Shown here: positions 1 through 6,097 of the stretch, piece by piece
Position numbering within the stretch: position 1 is the first letter of the stretch
Layout: the number at the start of each line of letters is the position of its first letter
NCBI GenBank assembly: GCA_019237515.1
Contig: JAFAGX010000168.1
Coordinates: 1 to 6,609 of the forward strand
Origin: Acidobacteriaceae bacterium
GTDB taxonomy: Bacteria; Acidobacteriota; Terriglobia; Terriglobales; SbA1
Length of the DNA stretch: 6,609 bases
Reading direction: 5' to 3'
Made by a program: the position numbers and the translations under genes
Notes under the pieces: model-generated
Told to the model about the DNA's origin: nothing
Databases searched by the model: none
The model's input: the letters and a program-made list of their open reading frames with translations, nothing else

Positions 1-2733
1 CCCGGCCATGCCGCAGCAACCCGGTGCCGGCATTCTGAAATCCAGCCCCATTTTTCGAAGAACCGATTCCTCATCGTTCATCTTCAAGACCGATTTCTGA
101 TGACAATGCCCATGAACAATGGCTTTGCCTTTCAGTTGCGGCACTGAAAACTGTCCGGCCTTTCGCTCCAAAAACTCGCTGAGCAGAAATGTTTGCTGCG
201 ATAGTGCTCGCGCCCGCTGATCGTGCGGAAACAGATTGACCAGTTCGTCCCGAAAGACCGATGCGCAGCTGGGTTCCAAGACAACAATAGGAATTTGCCG
301 CTCGAGTTCGGGTTCCAGCACGTCCAGGGTTTGCAGCAGCAAGCGTTTCGCCCGGTCCAGCATCCCCCAGTCATAGAGCGGGCGCCCGCAGCACAGGGTC
401 ATTGCGGGCAAACGGACCTGAAATCCGGCAGCTTCAAGCACTTCCACGGCAGCTCTTGCCGTGTCCGGCAGGAAATAGTTGTTGAAGGTGTCCGGCCAAA
501 GCAGCACGGGGGCGCCATTTTTCTTCTGCGCTGACCTTTGCCCGAACCAGCTACGAAATGTCTGCGGCGCAAATGCTGGGATCGAGCGTTGCGGCGGAAT
601 GCCAGCAATCACTTTCGACACATCCCGCAGGCCCGGCACTTGCGTCGCCAGATTCACCAAGCCCGGCGCCATCGAAGCGAATCTCGCCCACAGATCAATG
701 TTTCCAAAAGCATAAGCACCGCGCGGACGCACTCGCCCCTGATAGTAATGCGACAAGAACTCCGCTTTGTAACTCGCAACATCCACCCCCACCGGACAGT
801 CGCTCTTGCATCCTTTGCAAGCCAAACAGAGATCGAGCGAATCCTTCACGTGTTCATCGCGCCAGCGGTCTTCAATCACACTGCCTTGCGTCATCTCCCA
901 AAGCAGATGTGCTCGTCCACGCGTCGAATGCTCCTCCTCTCGCGTCACCCGGAAGCTCGGACACATTACTCCGCCTTCATATCGCCGGCATTTTCCCACT
1001 CCCACACACCGCAACGTTGCGCTTGCCAGGCTTCCGTGGTCCTCAGGAAACTGGAAATGGGTCTGAGGCTCCCAAGGGCTGTACTCCGCTCCCAGTCGCA
1101 AATTCTCGTCAATCCGGTATGGCTCAACCACTTTCCCCGGATTCATCTTCCAATCCGGGTCCCACAATGCTTTGAATCGGCGAAATGCCTGCATCAACTC
1201 CGGCCCAAACATCCTCGGCAAAAGTTCCGCTCTTGATTGCCCGTCCCCATGTTCACCCGAAAGCGAGCCGCCATAGCTGACTACGAGATCGGCAGCCTCT
1301 TCCACGAATTTCCGGTACGCGCTGACACCCGGCTTCGACTGCAAATCAAAATTGATCCGCATGTGCACGCAGCCGTGCCCGAAATGCCCATACAGAGCGC
1401 TGCGATATCCATAACCTGCCATCAGTTTGTGCAGATCACGCAAATACCCGCCGAGCTTTGCCGGATTGACTGCGGCATCCTCCCATCCCTCCCAGCCAAA
1501 TGGTTCACCGGGAACATGCGACGTCGCACCCAGCGCCGACTCCCGCACTTCCCAGATTTTCTTTGCCTGCGCGCGATCCGTGAACAATCGCATCTGCGGA
1601 GCGCCCACACTCCGCGAGAGTGAATCCATCAACTTTCGTGCTTGAGACTCGGCTTCCTCCGGCGTATCAGCTCCAAACTCTGCGAACAGCCATCCGCCGC
1701 CTTCCGGCAGCACCGCCAATCCTTCAGCGTTCAGTCCTTTGCGCCGGGTAAAATCCACCAGCAGATGATCAATTCCCTCGAGCCCAATCGGCTTAGCGCT
1801 CATGATTTCGGGAACATGATCAGCACACTGGTAGACGTCTGGGTATGCAATAAGAAGGAGCACGCGTTCCTGCGGACTCTCAACCAGTTTGCAGTTGGCT
1901 TCAAGCACCGTGACGCACGTTCCTTCCGAACCCACCAGAGCCCGCGCCACATGGAATCCGTTTTCCGGCAAAAGATAGTTCAGGTTGTATCCTGAAACCC
2001 GCCGCGGAATTTTCGGATAACGCTGTCGTATGAGATCCCCATATTCATCCGCCACCGACTTCAGCCCCGCAAAAATCTGACCTCGCCGCCCACCCTCCCT
2101 AATAATTTTTTCCAGTTCGTCCGCACTCGTCGGGCCCACTTTCATTCGAGCGCCGTCGTAAGTCGAGACCTCGAGTTCTTCTATGTTGTCATCGGTTTTT
2201 CCGGCCATGACCGAATGCACGCCACAGGAGTTATTTCCAATCATGCCGCCCAAAGTGCATCGGTCGTGAGTCGCGGGATCTGGGCCATATGTGAGGCGAT
2301 GCTTTTCGGCAGCCGCTCGCAGATGATCAAGAATGACTCCCGGCTGCACTCGCGCAATTCTTCTCGCAGGATCTACTTCCAGAATGCCCGCCATGTACTT
2401 GGAAAAATCGAGAATGACCGCGACATTACAGCATTGTCCCGCTAACGACGTCCCGGCCCCGCGGCAAAGAATCGGAGCCCCAAACTCGCGCGCCGTTTCA
2501 AGACATGCGGTGACATCATCATTGTGACGAGGAAGAACAATTCCGATGGGAACCTGGCGATAGTTGGATCCGTCAGTCGCATAGAGCGCGCGGCTGCCTT
2601 TATCGAATCGGACCTCGCCGGCAATGCGGCGCCTTAGAGCGGTTTCCAGGCCCACAGCATCTACGACCGCAGACTTCGAAGCACGCGCAGCCTTCGCAAA
2701 GTCCGAAGCTCCCAACGCAGGCCCGCTAGTCAC
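1..2733 (-). CDS. FAD-binding and (Fe-S)-binding oxidoreductase, YdiJ / Dld-II-like D-2-hydroxyacid dehydrogenase, C-terminus cut by window edge
   Basis: This frame is open for 911 codons with no stop and runs off the left edge. Domains in order are a FAD_binding_4 (GlcD-like) region at about 60-200 with RGAGTSLAGQ at 91-100, YGPDPAT at 149-155 and GNNSCG at 166-171. A FAD-oxidase C-terminal domain follows at about 235-565, with GHFGHGCVHMR at 449-459 and SGEHGDG at 492-498 (probable metal and substrate site). Next is a ferredoxin-like module with Cys576, 582, 591, 636, 639, 642 and 646. Last comes a GlpC/HdrB-like CCG region with CCG at 781-783, Cys823, HGHCH at 874-878 and a second CCG at 906-908. 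Characterised relatives (E. coli YdiJ, Shewanella Dld-II) oxidise D-2-hydroxyglutarate or D-lactate and pass electrons to the respiratory chain. The substrate here cannot be chosen from sequence alone. By comparison with YdiJ (about 1,000 residues), some 60-100 residues are missing. The GTG start overlaps the upstream gene by 8 bp. No in-frame ATG occurs early enough to keep the flavin domain, and a frame stop lies at 2767-2769. Confidence 0.93.
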   Translation of the reverse strand, partial: MTSGPALGASDFAKAARASKSAVVDAVGLETALRRRIAGEVRFDKGSRALYATDGSNYRQVPIGIVLPRHNDDVTACLETAREFGAPILCRGAGTSLAGQCCNVAVILDFSKYMAGILEVDPARRIARVQPGVILDHLRAAAEKHRLTYGPDPATHDRCTLGGMIGNNSCGVHSVMAGKTDDNIEELEVSTYDGARMKVGPTSADELEKIIREGGRRGQIFAGLKSVADEYGDLIRQRYPKIPRRVSGYNLNYLLPENGFHVARALVGSEGTCVTVLEANCKLVESPQERVLLLIAYPDVYQCADHVPEIMSAKPIGLEGIDHLLVDFTRRKGLNAEGLAVLPEGGGWLFAEFGADTPEEAESQARKLMDSLSRSVGAPQMRLFTDRAQAKKIWEVRESALGATSHVPGEPFGWEGWEDAAVNPAKLGGYLRDLHKLMAGYGYRSALYGHFGHGCVHMRINFDLQSKPGVSAYRKFVEEAADLVVSYGGSLSGEHGDGQSRAELLPRMFGPELMQAFRRFKALWDPDWKMNPGKVVEPYRIDENLRLGAEYSPWEPQTHFQFPEDHGSLASATLRCVGVGKCRRYEGGVMCPSFRVTREEEHSTRGRAHLLWEMTQGSVIEDRWRDEHVKDSLDLCLACKGCKSDCPVGVDVASYKAEFLSHYYQGRVRPRGAYAFGNIDLWARFASMAPGLVNLATQVPGLRDVSKVIAGIPPQRSIPAFAPQTFRSWFGQRSAQKKNGAPVLLWPDTFNNYFLPDTARAAVEVLEAAGFQVRLPAMTLCCGRPLYDWGMLDRAKRLLLQTLDVLEPELERQIPIVVLEPSCASVFRDELVNLFPHDQRARALSQQTFLLSEFLERKAGQFSVPQLKGKAIVHGHCHQKSVLKMNDEESVLRKMGLDFRMPAPGCCGMAG

Positions 2734-3376
2734 TGGAGCTGCCCACTCCTTTGCCGCTGATGTTCGCTATTTTGATCCAGGTCGACCCGCCGCGCGGTTC
2801 AATGTTGATTGTGATGAGATTATTTTTCTCGGTCGAAACTATGTTGTAGTGATCTTCCTGCGAAACATTGACCGTCGCGTCTGGGAACTTGTTCTTATAA
2901 AACTCACCGACCTTCTTCGCGGGATCGTCACTTTCGAATTCCGCCGCGACCGTGTGCATGCCGGCGACGTTGATGTTTGCAGCGTTGCCTTTCAAGACGT
3001 GAGCATTCGGGTATATCGCTACCCCAAGCTGGCGCGCCAAGTCGGCGGGATTGTCGGTAGTCTCAACCGTGCCGAAAGGGCTCTCAATTTTTACGTTCCC
3101 ATCACGATTTCTCACTCGAGTTTGCCGCGCAATCCGTAATCCGATGACTGTCAGAGCCGCAATCGCGACCGCCCCAACTACCAGAATTATTCCAAGTGCA
3201 ATCAGGAGAGGCTTGAGGCTGTTACCGCCCTTCGCCCCGGTAGCAGGAGCGGGTGCCCCCGGAGCAGATACGACGTTCGGCCGGATTCCCGTACTGCCGC
3301 GCTGGGCTGCGCCACATTTGCCGCAGAAGTCAGCGCCTTCCTCTATATTTGCACCACAAACATTGCAGAAGGCCAT
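2726..3376 (-). CDS. Zinc-ribbon domain, single-pass membrane protein of unknown function
   Basis: This is a 216-residue protein. An N-terminal zinc ribbon has Cys4, Cys7, Cys18 and Cys21 in two CxxCG knuckles. A Pro/Ala/Gly-rich linker (about 23-53) follows, then one membrane helix (about 56-80), a short basic stretch containing RIARQTRVRNR, and a C-terminal domain of about 125 residues. The C-terminal domain contains YPNA, a FESDDPAKKVGEFY segment and a Ser-rich end. Proteins of this layout are common in Acidobacteriota, but I know of no assigned function. The ribbon would face the cytoplasm and the C-terminal domain the periplasm, by the positive-inside rule only if the basic stretch is disregarded, so topology is uncertain. 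I chose the ATG at 3374-3376 because GAGGGG lies 7 nt before it and the ribbon starts at once. An in-frame ATG seven codons upstream (3395-3397) has no such site. The gene follows ctaF by 87 bp, and its stop overlaps the start of the oxidoreductase. Confidence 0.85.
   Translation of the reverse strand: MAFCNVCGANIEEGADFCGKCGAAQRGSTGIRPNVVSAPGAPAPATGAKGGNSLKPLLIALGIILVVGAVAIAALTVIGLRIARQTRVRNRDGNVKIESPFGTVETTDNPADLARQLGVAIYPNAHVLKGNAANINVAGMHTVAAEFESDDPAKKVGEFYKNKFPDATVNVSQEDHYNIVSTEKNNLITINIEPRGGSTWIKIANISGKGVGSSSD
2746..2751 (-). promoter_or_regulatory. Probable ribosome binding site for the FAD/Fe-S oxidoreductase
   Basis: AAGGAG on the minus strand lies 12 nt before the GTG at 2731-2733, inside the last codons of the zinc-ribbon gene. 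The spacing is longer than usual. No other ATG, GTG or TTG lies in frame between this site and the GTG. The next candidate, TTG at 2713-2715, has only a weak purine run before it. The site supports the GTG start and translational coupling. Confidence 0.55.
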
Positions 3377-3463
3377 AGAAGTACCCCTCGCAATCATATT
3401 CGCTGCTTGTAGGGAGTTAAAGCTGATCGTGTAGGGGAGAAATTCCTGTCCGCCTGCTTCTTG
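3377..3463 (-). other. 87-bp gap between ctaF and the zinc-ribbon gene
   Basis: This is the only non-coding gap in the window longer than 6 bp. I see no GC-rich hairpin followed by a T run, so no intrinsic terminator for the oxidase operon. It contains the ribosome binding site of the zinc-ribbon gene and two imperfect copies of a TCCC(C)TACA sequence (3408-3415 and 3430-3438, minus strand reading). Whether the downstream genes have their own promoter here cannot be decided by eye. Confidence 0.6.
3384..3389 (-). promoter_or_regulatory. Ribosome binding site deciding the zinc-ribbon gene start
   Basis: GAGGGG on the minus strand stands 7 nt before the ATG at 3374-3376. It lies downstream of the alternative ATG at 3395-3397, so it favours the shorter, 216-residue protein. 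Confidence 0.6.
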
Positions 3464-3766
3464 CTACGGTGTTCCGGCGTGGATGATTCCTCTGGTGGAG
3501 TAGTCAGCCAGGCTTAGCAAAAGCAGGATCACGAGCCAGAACATCGCCGCTATGATCACGGTTTTTGTGAGCTTCTCGCTCGCGTATTTCACGTGCATGA
3601 AGAAGAGCACCACCAGCAGGGCCTTCAGGGTCGCGATCACTAGCGCCACAACCGTATTCAGCGGCCCTAGGTCGATAAATGCGACACTAGCCGTGACCAC
3701 AGTCAGGCACATAAGCGCGGCCCAAATTCCGATGTAAAGCTTGCTGGAAATAATGTGTTCTGACAT
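3464..3766 (-). CDS. ctaF: Cytochrome c oxidase subunit IV (small three-helix subunit, COX4_pro / CtaF-like)
   Basis: A 100-residue, strongly hydrophobic protein with three predicted membrane helices at about 10-32, 36-58 and 67-88. The second helix contains ATLKALLVVLFFMHVKY (45-61), the most characteristic stretch of the bacterial subunit IV family, with its lysine and FMH. The family is a non-catalytic subunit of haem-copper oxidases, thought to help assembly or stability. The gene lies 6 nt after the ctaE stop. Its ribosome binding site AAGGTGA, 6 nt before the ATG, contains the ctaE stop codon TGA, which suggests coupled translation. Length and position as the fourth gene after ctaC-ctaD-ctaE agree with the caa3 operon layout. 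The symbol follows Bacillus usage; coxD is also used. Confidence 0.88.
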   Translation of the reverse strand: MSEHIISSKLYIGIWAALMCLTVVTASVAFIDLGPLNTVVALVIATLKALLVVLFFMHVKYASEKLTKTVIIAAMFWLVILLLLSLADYSTRGIIHAGTP

Positions 3767-3772
3767 AGCGGC

Positions 3773-3779
3773 TCACCTT
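3773..3779 (-). promoter_or_regulatory. Ribosome binding site of ctaF overlapping the ctaE stop codon
   Basis: AAGGTGA on the minus strand, 6 nt before the ctaF ATG. Its last three bases are the TGA stop of ctaE, so ribosomes ending ctaE are already positioned at the ctaF start. Confidence 0.6.
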
Positions 3780-4471
3780 AATGGCTTGCGGTCAATTAAA
3801 TACAGCAAAGGAAACAGATAAATCCAAACGATGTCCACAAAGTGCCAGTACAAGCCTCCGATTTCAACCGGTGTGTGATACTCCGGGGTATAGCGCCCCT
3901 TCCATGCGTGAAATGTCAGGAAACAAAAAATCCCAACTCCAATGATCATGTGCAGAGCGTGGAGCCCGGTCATCGCAAAATACAGCGAAAAATAGATCTG
4001 CGTGGGTGCGGGATCGATGTGGATCTGAGGATATTTCTCAATGATGTCCTGGGCGCTGAAGGACAGCCCGGGGACATGATGTTCCTCGAATTTCTGATAC
4101 CATTCAATCCCCTTGATCGCCAGGAAACCCAAACCAAAAACAATGGTGATAAGCAACAACGTCACCAGAGTTTTTCGCTTGCCAAGTTGTGCGGCCTTGA
4201 CGCCGAGCGCAACCGTCAGACTGCTGCAGATCAGAACGGCGGTATTAATCGTCCCCAGATAGATATCGATGCTCCGGCTGCCGGCCGCAAACTCCGGGTA
4301 ATACCAATAGCGATAAACCAGATACGCCAGGAACATCCCTCCGAAGAACATGATCTCAGTCGCCAGAAACAACCACATGCCCAGCGAAGCTGCATTGCGC
4401 TGCTGCTCCATGTCGGCAAACTGGTGCTGCAGCCCTTCTTCGTGTTCGGTCATAAGTGGCGTATCAGCCAA
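3773..4471 (-). CDS. ctaE: Cytochrome c oxidase subunit III, five-helix form
   Basis: A 232-residue integral membrane protein of the COX3 family, the non-catalytic subunit that flanks subunit I and helps proton uptake and stability. Five membrane helices are visible at about 29-53, 70-95, 99-121, 158-188 and 205-226. The two extra N-terminal helices of seven-helix mitochondrial-type subunit III are absent, as is usual for caa3 oxidases. Family landmarks are TEIMFFGG (38-45), KGIEWYQ (120-126), [11 protein letters not shown] (168-178) and [18 protein letters not shown] (208-225). The chosen start is TTG at 4469-4471, preceded at 5 nt by a strong AGGAGGT. The ATG at 4451-4453, six codons later, has no ribosome binding site. 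With the TTG start the gene overlaps the ctaD stop by 8 bp (TTGGCTGA), a coupled junction. Confidence 0.93.
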   Translation of the reverse strand: MADTPLMTEHEEGLQHQFADMEQQRNAASLGMWLFLATEIMFFGGMFLAYLVYRYWYYPEFAAGSRSIDIYLGTINTAVLICSSLTVALGVKAAQLGKRKTLVTLLLITIVFGLGFLAIKGIEWYQKFEEHHVPGLSFSAQDIIEKYPQIHIDPAPTQIYFSLYFAMTGLHALHMIIGVGIFCFLTFHAWKGRYTPEYHTPVEIGGLYWHFVDIVWIYLFPLLYLIDRKPLR

Positions 4472-6095
4472 CCGGCACCTCCTCGGGTGCGGGAATTTCG
4501 TCGTAGTTGTACGCCTCCCAGGTCACTTCCGGCGCCTCGTCGAAGTTGAACGTCGGCGGTGGCGACTGCGTCTTCCACTCCAATCCAGCTGCTCCCCACG
4601 GATTCGGGTCCGCAATCTTCCCGTAGCGCATCGACCACAAGAAGTAAATCATCGGCAGAACATATCCCACCGCCAGGATCGTGGATCCAGCCGTCGACAG
4701 CACGTTTAGCACCTGGAATTCTGGCGGATACTGCCAATACCTCCGCGGCATCCCGAGATATCCCAGAATAAATTGCGGGAAGAATGTGAGATTGAATCCC
4801 AGAAAAACCGTCAGGGCCGCGAATTTCCCCAGCCACTCCGGATACAATCGGCCGGAAATTTTCGGCCACCAGAAATGTAGTCCGCCCAAATACCCCATCA
4901 CCGCCCCGCCGACCATGATGTAGTGGAAGTGCGCCACCACGAAATATGTGTCGGTCACATGCACGTCAATTCCCAGCGCCGCCAGAAACAGTCCCGTCAG
5001 ACCTCCCATCGTGAACAGGCCGATAAAGCCCATCGCGTACAGCATCGGCGTATTGAACCGAAGCGACCCTTTGTACATGGTCGCAGTCCAATTAAAAACT
5101 TTGATTGCCGAAGGCACAGCAACTGAATAGCTCAGCATCGAGAAAATCATCGCCGAGTACAGCGAAATTCCCGCCACAAACATGTGGTGTGCCCAAACCA
5201 AAAACCCGAATACCGCAATCGCTATGCTCGACAGCGCCACCGCGCCGTACCCGAAAACGCGTTTCCGCGAGAAGCAGGGAATGATCTCAGAGATCACGCC
5301 CATCGACGGCAGAATCATGATGTAGACGGCCGGATGAGAGTAAAACCAGAACAGATGCTGGAACAGCAGCGGATCGCCGCCACGGGTCGGATCAAAAATC
5401 CCCAGTCCAAACGCGCGCTCGAAAACCACCAGTAAAAGCGTGATCGCCAGTACCGGTGTACCGAGTAGCTGAATGATGCTGGTCGCGTACATCGACCAGA
5501 TAAACAATGGCAGGCGCGACCAGGTCAGTCCCGGCGCACGCATGCGATGGATGGTGACAACAAAATTCAGCCCTGTCAAAATCGAAGAAAATCCTGCAAT
5601 GAAAATCGATAAGCCCGCCTCAATCACGTGCGTATTGCTGAAAGCCGTGCTGAATGGCGTGTAGAACGTCCAGCCCGTATCGACTCCGCCGGTGATAATG
5701 CAATAGAGCATCATCCCGGCAGCAACAACCAGCAAATACCAGCTCAAGAGATTAATGCGCGGGAAGGCCAGGTCTTTGGCGCCCACCATCATCGGCACCA
5801 GAAAGTTGCCCAGCACGGCAGGGATGGACGGAATCAAGAAGAAGAAAATCATCACCTGTCCGTGCATGCTGAACAGCTTGTTGTAAGTGTCAGCCTGCAC
5901 TAGGTCTCCCGCTGGCGTGAGTAGTTCAAGCCGGATCAGCAGCGCAAAGAATCCCCCGATGAAAAAGAAAACCGTAATCAGGGCCAGATAGAGCAGCGCG
6001 ATCCGTTTGTGATCGGTTGTTAGCAGCCAGGAACGTATGCCGTAATCGGTATTGAGATAGTGTTCGCGTTCGGCTGTTATGGTTGCCGTTGCCAT
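4464..6095 (-). CDS. ctaD: Cytochrome c oxidase subunit I, type A2 (YSHP) haem-copper oxidase
   Basis: A complete 543-residue catalytic subunit, inner-membrane, reducing O2 to water and pumping protons. Low-spin haem ligands are His78 (MHGQVM) and His391. The haem a3 ligand is His389 (AHFH). CuB ligands are His254, His303 and His304 (WAHHMF), and Tyr258 is the cross-linked tyrosine. The K-channel lysine is Lys332 (SAIKVF). The D-channel entrance Asp108 and Asn114 (KDLAFPRIN) are kept. The helix VI glutamate of A1 oxidases is absent; the sequence is FYSHPAVY (251-258), where Tyr252 and Ser253 are proposed to take its place in A2 enzymes. The propionate-binding pair Arg451-Arg452 is present. 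After the last helix (about 471-488) comes a Pro- and acid-rich tail of some 35 residues starting SPPPTF. The ATG lies 2 nt after the ctaC stop, with an AAGGA 6 nt before it, inside the end of ctaC. Confidence 0.98.
   Translation of the reverse strand: MATATITAEREHYLNTDYGIRSWLLTTDHKRIALLYLALITVFFFIGGFFALLIRLELLTPAGDLVQADTYNKLFSMHGQVMIFFFLIPSIPAVLGNFLVPMMVGAKDLAFPRINLLSWYLLVVAAGMMLYCIITGGVDTGWTFYTPFSTAFSNTHVIEAGLSIFIAGFSSILTGLNFVVTIHRMRAPGLTWSRLPLFIWSMYATSIIQLLGTPVLAITLLLVVFERAFGLGIFDPTRGGDPLLFQHLFWFYSHPAVYIMILPSMGVISEIIPCFSRKRVFGYGAVALSSIAIAVFGFLVWAHHMFVAGISLYSAMIFSMLSYSVAVPSAIKVFNWTATMYKGSLRFNTPMLYAMGFIGLFTMGGLTGLFLAALGIDVHVTDTYFVVAHFHYIMVGGAVMGYLGGLHFWWPKISGRLYPEWLGKFAALTVFLGFNLTFFPQFILGYLGMPRRYWQYPPEFQVLNVLSTAGSTILAVGYVLPMIYFLWSMRYGKIADPNPWGAAGLEWKTQSPPPTFNFDEAPEVTWEAYNYDEIPAPEEVPVG
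4477..4483 (-). promoter_or_regulatory. Strong ribosome binding site supporting the TTG start of ctaE
   Basis: AGGAGGT on the minus strand, 5 nt before the TTG at 4469-4471 and 23 nt before the first ATG. It is the best anti-16S match in the window and lies within the last codons of ctaD. Confidence 0.7.
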
Positions 6096-6097
6096 AC

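Noticed and set aside
538..1236. Plus-strand open frame of 232 codons, and overlapping frames at 558-1175 and 223-534
   Set aside because: They lie antisense to the Fe-S and CCG domains of the oxidoreductase, whose minus frame is open throughout with all family motifs. Their translations are Arg/His/Pro/Ser-rich with no domain, as expected from the opposite strand of a GC-rich gene.
1..2733. Impression that the left 2.7 kb is non-coding or a broken pseudogene, because only short closed frames appear there
   Set aside because: Reading the minus strand codon by codon from 2733 to 1 gives no stop and no frameshift. The gene merely lacks an ATG start and a stop within the window.
2624..3139. Plus-strand open frame of 171 codons
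   Set aside because: It is antisense to the zinc-ribbon gene and the oxidoreductase start. The minus-strand gene has a zinc ribbon, a membrane helix and a ribosome binding site.
3395..3397. Upstream ATG as start of the zinc-ribbon protein, giving 223 residues
   Set aside because: The GAGGGG site lies between this ATG and the next one, with good spacing only to the ATG at 3374-3376.
3393..3398. TATGAT on the minus strand as a -10 promoter element for the zinc-ribbon gene
   Set aside because: The expected transcript start would fall within the ribosome binding site at 3384-3389, and the -35 position (TTTAAC) matches the consensus poorly.
3842..4549. Plus-strand open frame of 235 codons
   Set aside because: It is the antisense of ctaE and the ctaD end. 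The minus strand encodes clear subunit III motifs, and the plus translation is charged and shows no recognisable family.
4450..4869. Second minus-strand frame of 139 codons within ctaD
   Set aside because: It is a shifted frame inside the subunit I gene, whose proper frame is intact and carries conserved oxidase sequence through this stretch.
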